Source: Schoenoplectus triqueter (lineage: Eukaryota > Streptophyta > Magnoliopsida > Poales > Cyperaceae). From it: a stretch of 45,647 nt of DNA. Each line of letters starts with the position of its first letter. Within the stretch, counting starts at the first letter, position 1. This document shows, piece after piece, positions 41,401-45,647 of the stretch. The stretch spans positions 1 to 45,647 of the forward strand of contig CAXKVV010000269.1 of the NCBI GenBank assembly GCA_964058805.1, in the 5' to 3' direction. Both the position numbers and the translations under genes were made by a program. The notes beneath the pieces were generated by a model. It ran no database searches and was not told the origin of the DNA. It was given only the letters and a program-made list of their open reading frames with translations.

Positions 41401-41855
41401 TGATAAATCTCATAAATCCTATGCAAAGAAGGCGGGAATCGAGTGAAGTCTCCCGAGTCAGCGGGCGAGACCATGAACTCGTCATAGAAATGGCCGAAAA
41501 TCGGCAGCCCGGTCAACTGCTGTATCTCTAGGAGGGTCGGAGTCAGCTCCCGATCATCGATGAACAGAGTATTAGTGGAATAGTTCCACCTCTCACAAAA
41601 GGCCCGTAGCCAGGGTGTGTCGATATGATAATGAAACATCGACAAGAAAACCGAGTCATATATCCCGGCTCGCCTGAGCAGAGTCCCCTCCCGCATTAGC
41701 ACATACCGGGTCCACTCTAGCTGATATCCATGGCACTCCAAGGGAGTGATGAAGGGAGTAGTGGTCCATCTGTGAGCCTCCCCATCAATAATCTCCTTGC
41801 CTAGGAGATGTGTCAAAGGAGCCGTAGAAGCGACTCCTAGAGGCTGAAGGGGCAT
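38455..41855 (-). CDS. antisense plant-mobile-domain (PMD) protein, predicted six exons, about 1011 aa
   Basis: Predicted coding exons on the minus strand: 41855-40229, 40151-39978, 39900-39793, 39728-39303, 39227-39138, 39065-38455 (stop TAG). The five introns are 64-77 bp, each starts GT and ends AG, and each falls after the first base of a codon, giving one continuous frame. Exon 1 encodes the plant mobile domain, recognisable by LLRRAGIYDSVFLSMFHYH, LRAFCERWNYSTNTLF and a LLEIQQLTGLPIFGHFYDE block. Exons 2-5 encode Pro/Ser/Asp/Glu-rich linker and exon 6 a long Leu/Arg/Glu-rich helical region likely to form a coiled coil. The frame stays open upstream to 42107 but without an ATG, so 41855 is the first in-frame ATG. 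Host PMD proteins MAIN and MAIL1 of Arabidopsis act in transposon silencing. A counter-silencing or regulatory role here is inference. An upstream non-coding exon is possible. Confidence 0.8.
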
Positions 41856-42111
41856 GATGTCATGAGGCTGATCATCCCTGAAGAATAAACCGCCGCCTCG
41901 CGGGTAGACAGGAGTCGCTCGGATGGCTGAGACGAGAGGAGTCCAATCGCTAGGATCCTCGTAGAAAGAATGATAATGACTCAAGGGGCGACGTGGAATG
42001 GCGTCATGAGATGAAACTACAATACCCGAAGAAGAGAAGACGTCATGAGAAATGAAATGATGGATAATAAGGAATAATGCACCAAGACAAGCCTTTCGAG
42101 CGTTCAAGACT

Positions 42112-42131
42112 CGTCTTGGTGGGTGGCTCTT
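42112..42131 (+). other. possible polypurine tract before the 3' LTR
   Basis: A G-rich segment (GGTGGGTGG) lies a few bases before the 3' LTR start TGTTTACC at 42132, where plus-strand priming would be expected. It is imperfect (followed by CTCTT), so the assignment rests on position. Confidence 0.4.
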
Positions 42132-42576
42132 TGTTTACCCTTGAAAAATTTCAAGGATGAGTAGATGAATAAATGAAATAAACTGATGATTAATGATGAA
42201 TCATAAGAAAGGGGGGAAGAGAGAGAGCAATGAAAGATGGCCCACTGATCAGAAGAGGTCGCTGCCTAACCCCGGAACAAATCCATTAGTCCCACAATGG
42301 AATGCTGAGCGCAACGTGAAGAGTATAAATACCCCGCTATTCTCTATCCACTCAGCATGAGTGACACCCAAGAAGATCGAGGGAGAGAGGAGACCTCTTG
42401 GGTGTCACCATGTGATTATATTTTCTCTGACAAGTGGGACCCACCTGGCAGTCCCTTGTAGATGAATCTAACAACATAGCCTATATGATGAGTCACCATG
42501 TGACCATTTTCACTGACAGGTGGACCCCACACCTCAGTGACCTATTGAAGGAGTCAAGATTAAACCCTAGAAATCT
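42132..42576 (+). repeat. 3' LTR of the gypsy element, first 445 bp, truncated by copia B
   Basis: Collinear with 20491-20935, with no indel and a single difference (C at 20842, A at 42483). The match ends at AATCT, exactly where TGTAGGG of copia B begins. The remaining approximately 6.5 kb should continue beyond copia B, outside this window. Confidence 0.95.
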
Positions 42577-44695
42577 TGTAGGGATTCGGAATGCCCAAAT
42601 CCCATTAATGCTCAAGCTGCGGAAAGACCGTAGAACAAAAATTTTACTTCTACTTAAGTTAGGGATTAAAGTATGTCGGATAATAACCGAGAGTTACAGA
42701 CATTTAATCCTTTACAAAAGACGGTAAAATATTATTTTACTTCTAACTTAAGCTTAGGGTTAAAGTGATGTGTCGGATGATTACCGAGAGATACACACCT
42801 CTTTAAACCTTTATTGATCTACTCCATGATTGATTTCTAAAATATTAATCTACTTAACAATTAAATAGATTAATATAAGATGTTATACCTCGCTTCCAAA
42901 TTTCAATTGGAATGAAAATCGGCTTGTCTCGGAGCACCAAACGTCTGATGCCTCTGTAGGTTATCCACCAGGACTGACCAGAGAGCGGTTTATTTCTTTT
43001 GCCAGAAATACCGTAAACCGCGGTTTCTCGCAAAAACACTATTCACCCGAGAAAAGACGAAATAGTACTATTCACGACTCGCAGTAATTCTGTTTCACAA
43101 ATGTGCAGAAATACCGCAACTTTCGTAAAAACACTATTCACCGATCCCGTGAATTCTGAAACAACCGTATACCGAGAGAGAGAAAGTGGAACTGATTTGG
43201 TGGAACTTTTTCTCTCACCCTACCCCTCTATTTATAGAAAAAGTGGAATTGACAAATTACCAAAATGCCCTCATGAATAGTAGGGAGGTTTCAATGTGAA
43301 AAGACCAAAATACCCTTAAAGTTTATCCAATTTACCAAAACGCCATTGGGCTTTTTGGTCAAATTACCGAAATACCCTTGGGCTTTTGGATAAATTACCA
43401 AAATACCCTTGGAGGTCATCATGGGCTTTTCATGGGCCTTTTTGGGCTTTTTCAATTTTGGGCTTTTTTGGGCTTTTTTGGGCTTTTCTGATTTTGGGCT
43501 TTTAATTATTAATTAAGACTTTAATTATAAATGGGCTTTGGCCCATAATTCAAATCCATAATTAACATTTAAAATCCAAATCAAATATATATAATTGTCA
43601 TCTACAATTATATTTTTCTCGGTTGTTGTTTCGGCGAATTTATACGACGTGTCCAACACGTTATAAATTCAATCTGATTTTTGCTTCTTGTCATCTCTAT
43701 GACAAATATAATTATATCATATATAATTAATTATAACCATCTTATTATTAATTATAAAAAATTCATAATTAATCAATAAGATTCTCCGATTAACTCCTAT
43801 ACGGTGTGACCCGACAGGATCCGTGTTATGTTGGTAAATAGAGTTAAAACCGTTTTAACTTCTATAATCATAGGAGGCATCTGGCAGAATGCACTATGAC
43901 CATCCAATTACACAGATGATGATGTACTGTACAATATCATGATCCAGTAAACTATTTACTTGTGTTTAATTCTTTTGTCTCATAGCTATCAGATCAGTTT
44001 CAAGGTAGGTATGTGTCATCCTTGCAAACTTAATCTTTTCTTGATCCTGAGTAAATTATCAAATATAATTACTCTTGTAATTATACTGCTAGCAGATAAT
44101 CTTACTCTATCAAGGGGCCCAGTGATGCTATAACTCGTATAGAAATACGAGGGACAATAGTACTTTTGGCAAACCATCTCTTCCTCCGCATAAGTTATGT
44201 ATACCGAAGAGCTACCTTTATAGCCACCTTTTACGGATAACGTTTGGTAGAAATCACACACATACATATCTTATGTAGGAAAGATGAATACCTCATACTT
44301 TAGAATTTAATACTGAACGAAAACATTAATGACACGAACACAATTCCATTTAATGTTTCATTCGGGGTCTATCAAATACGATGTTCCTAGAACATCTATC
44401 TATGTGATTAAAATGACAACTCTTTGTCTATGGTCTGTAAAACTTGACCATCATTTAATCCACATACTAACCTAATAACGGTTAATTAGTGTTCCTGCTA
44501 ATTACCTTGGTTAGTGACTTTTAAGAGTATATTCTATATTATGAAGTTTCACAATTCCAGTCATGAACTCGGAATGATTCATAAATTCAATAATACTCAA
44601 GGAAACAAAATATCGTTTAAATATCCAATTCATGAACAAAGCTTTATATAACAAATTTATCGTATTATTGACTTCAAGATTATTACAAACTAACA
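42577..44695 (-). repeat. copia B 3' LTR, about 2.1 kb
   Basis: On the minus strand it starts TGTTAG (44695, directly after the polypurine tract) and ends CCCTACA (42577). It is long for a copia LTR. It contains a duplicated block of about 100 bp (about 42636-42715 and 42730-42815, sharing ATTTTACTTCTA and ACCGAGAG), two AAAACACTATTCACC copies (about 43033 and 43130), and a run of TTTTGGGC words (about 43430-43505). No open frame in it looks like a gene. Confidence 0.85.
43228..43237 (-). promoter_or_regulatory. copia B LTR TATA box
   Basis: On the minus strand CTATAAATAG (43237-43228) is a canonical TATA box about 650 bp before the LTR end, in the expected U3 position and orientation. Confidence 0.7.
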
Positions 44696-44706
44696 ATCTC
44701 CCACTT
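44696..44706 (-). other. copia B polypurine tract
   Basis: The minus strand reads AAGTGGGAGAT immediately before the LTR start TGTTAG. This is the classic AAGTGGGAG polypurine tract of plant copia elements, and it fixes the LTR boundary. Confidence 0.9.
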
Positions 44707-44834
44707 AACCTTGGAGTCAATCATATTGAGCTCTGCCTTATACAAATATCTTTATTCTATAAATCTCTAAGATTTAAAGAAAAATCCCACAGCCAATCTC
44801 CTATGTGTCTCAAACCCATAGAAGATATGTGCAA

Positions 44835-45647
44835 CTAGTGCTTGGCTTGAGGTAGAGATCTTGTAAGTGGATCAGCTGTGTTGCCGACTGTGTCAATTTT
44901 ACAAATCTTTACGTCACCTCTATTTATAATTTTTCATATGAGGTGATAACGTCTGTGTAACCACTTACCACGAGCTCCGAGTCAACACCGTAGATGAGAA
45001 ACATATCCTTAGTTCTTCTTAAGTACTTAAAGATATTCTTTGCAGTATTCCAGTGCTCCTAGCATGGATTAGCCTGATATCTACTCGTCACACTCCAAGC
45101 GTACGAGACATCAGGGCGAGTGCACAACATGGCGTACATGATAGAGCCAATAGCCGAAGCATATGGTACTCTACTCATTATGCTTTGCTCATCAGTTGTC
45201 AATGGACACTGAGTCTTGCTAAGCTGTGCACCATGATTCATTGGCAGAAATCTTTTCTTAGAATTCTGCGTGCTGAACCGATTCAGCACTTTATCAATGT
45301 ATGTACTTTGACTTAATCCAATAAGTCTCTTAGATCTATCTCTATAGATCTTTATGCCTAGTATATAGACAGTCTCGCCCAAATCTTTCATTGAGAACAC
45401 TTTCTTTAATGAAGATTTGGCTGATTGCAATAGGGGAATATTATTTTCCATTAAGAGTATATCGTCCACATAGAGGATTAAAATAGCGATGACACTCCCA
45501 CTAGTTTTCCTGTATACACAATGTTCTTCTTCGCATCTGACGAAGTCAAACTGTTTGACTTCTTCGTCAAATCAAAGATTCCAACTCCGTGATGCTTGCT
45601 TCAATCCATAATGGATCTGAGAAGCTTGCATAACTTCCCAGCATTCT
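44835..45647 (-). pseudogene. copia B reverse transcriptase end and RNase H remnant
   Basis: On the minus strand the frame entering from the right edge includes the YGLKQASRSW motif with an in-frame TGA close behind it (near 45556). The catalytic YVDDILL box (about 45460) follows, then KDLGETVYILGIKI, YIDKVLNRF, SRVPYASAIGSIMYAMLCTRPDVSYA and a TAG at 45059-45061. The frame continues to SGYTD (near 44953). There it jumps to another frame at HLI (44945), continuing NRGDVKICKIDTV and ADPLTRSLPQAKH to a stop at 44835-44837. Nearly all of RNase H, including its catalytic core, is missing between these points. Confidence 0.85.

Larger units (their letters stand above)
20491..42576 (+). mobile_element. 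Tat-lineage Ty3/gypsy LTR retrotransposon, apparently intact, with long LTR and antisense PMD gene
   Basis: Order: LTR, primer-binding site, gag-protease-RT-RNase H-archaeal-type RNase H-integrase in one frame, a long 3' region with an antisense gene, polypurine-like stretch, start of the 3' LTR. RT before integrase makes it Ty3/gypsy. The second, archaeal-type RNase H, the TGGCACGCCCGG primer-binding region and the CHHC Gag finger place it in the Tat lineage (Ogre, Retand and Grande relatives). The two LTR starts differ at one of 445 compared sites, so insertion was recent. The left flank (ATTGC at 20486-20490) belongs to copia A. The 3' LTR is interrupted at 42576 by copia B, so its end and target duplication lie outside the window. 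Confidence 0.9.
42577..45647 (-). mobile_element. copia B: Ty1/copia retrotransposon inserted in the gypsy 3' LTR (3' portion only)
   Basis: On the minus strand the window contains, from its right edge, RT, a deleted RNase H, a polypurine tract and a complete 3' LTR (44695 to 42577). The insertion point is inside the gypsy LTR after AATCT (42572-42576), the presumed 5-bp target duplication. Protease, integrase, gag and the 5' LTR lie beyond 45647. The copy has stops and a large deletion, so it is not autonomous. Confidence 0.9.

Noticed and set aside
42105..42107. TTG as start of the antisense PMD frame
   Set aside because: The frame is open up to here but no ATG exists before 41855, and an in-frame stop lies at the LTR border. 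A non-ATG start is not needed, since the PMD region begins after the 41855 ATG.
1..45647. tRNA, rRNA or other structural RNA genes
   Set aside because: No tRNA-like A/B box pair with cloverleaf potential and no rRNA segment were recognised on reading both strands.

Overview
The window is nuclear DNA from a flowering plant. It holds a single-exon dirigent gene, a decayed copy of a plant organelle translation initiation factor IF-2, AT-rich intergenic DNA with hAT- and Mutator-type MITEs, and nested Ty1/copia and Ty3/gypsy LTR retrotransposons of plant lineages. The species cannot be told from the sequence.

Layout. 1-9 kb: AT-rich intergenic DNA with two hAT MITEs that keep 8-bp target-site duplications (2371-2618 and 6821-7380), a 426-bp Mutator-like foldback element with a 10-bp duplication (8032-8457), and the IF-2 pseudogene (about 4264-5165, minus). 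9057-9644, minus: an intact dirigent gene, the only ordinary host gene seen. 10.6-12.2 kb: a broken zinc-knuckle retroelement-type gene. 12.4-15 kb: AT-rich DNA with LTR-like remnants. 15.1-20.49 kb, plus: a decayed Ty1/copia element (copia A) full of in-frame stops.

20,491-42,576: a young, apparently intact Tat-lineage Ty3/gypsy element inserted in the 3' part of copia A. It has an unusually long 5' LTR (about 7.0 kb, 20491-27496), a primer-binding site at 27502, one uninterrupted 3041-codon gag-pol frame, a long 3' region with a 240-bp duplication, and on the opposite strand a plant-mobile-domain (PMD) gene that can be read through six exons with five GT-AG introns, all in phase 1. Its 3' LTR begins at 42132 and matches the 5' LTR at 444 of 445 positions. 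At 42576 it is cut by a minus-strand Ty1/copia element (copia B), whose 2.1-kb LTR and 3' pol region run off the right edge. The order of events is copia A, then gypsy, then copia B.

The most unusual material is in the gypsy element. (1) Its 5' LTR carries several repeat families in which each unit is a hairpin: loops and spacing are conserved while arm sequences change in a compensating way. (2) The antisense PMD gene has kept introns inside a retroelement, as expected if they are not recognised in the sense genomic RNA. (3) The polyprotein carries two copies of a CHHC finger module, one on each side of the protease. Together these suggest a large retroelement carrying both a structured LTR and an accessory antisense protein of a family linked to transposon silencing in Arabidopsis. 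That functional link is inference.
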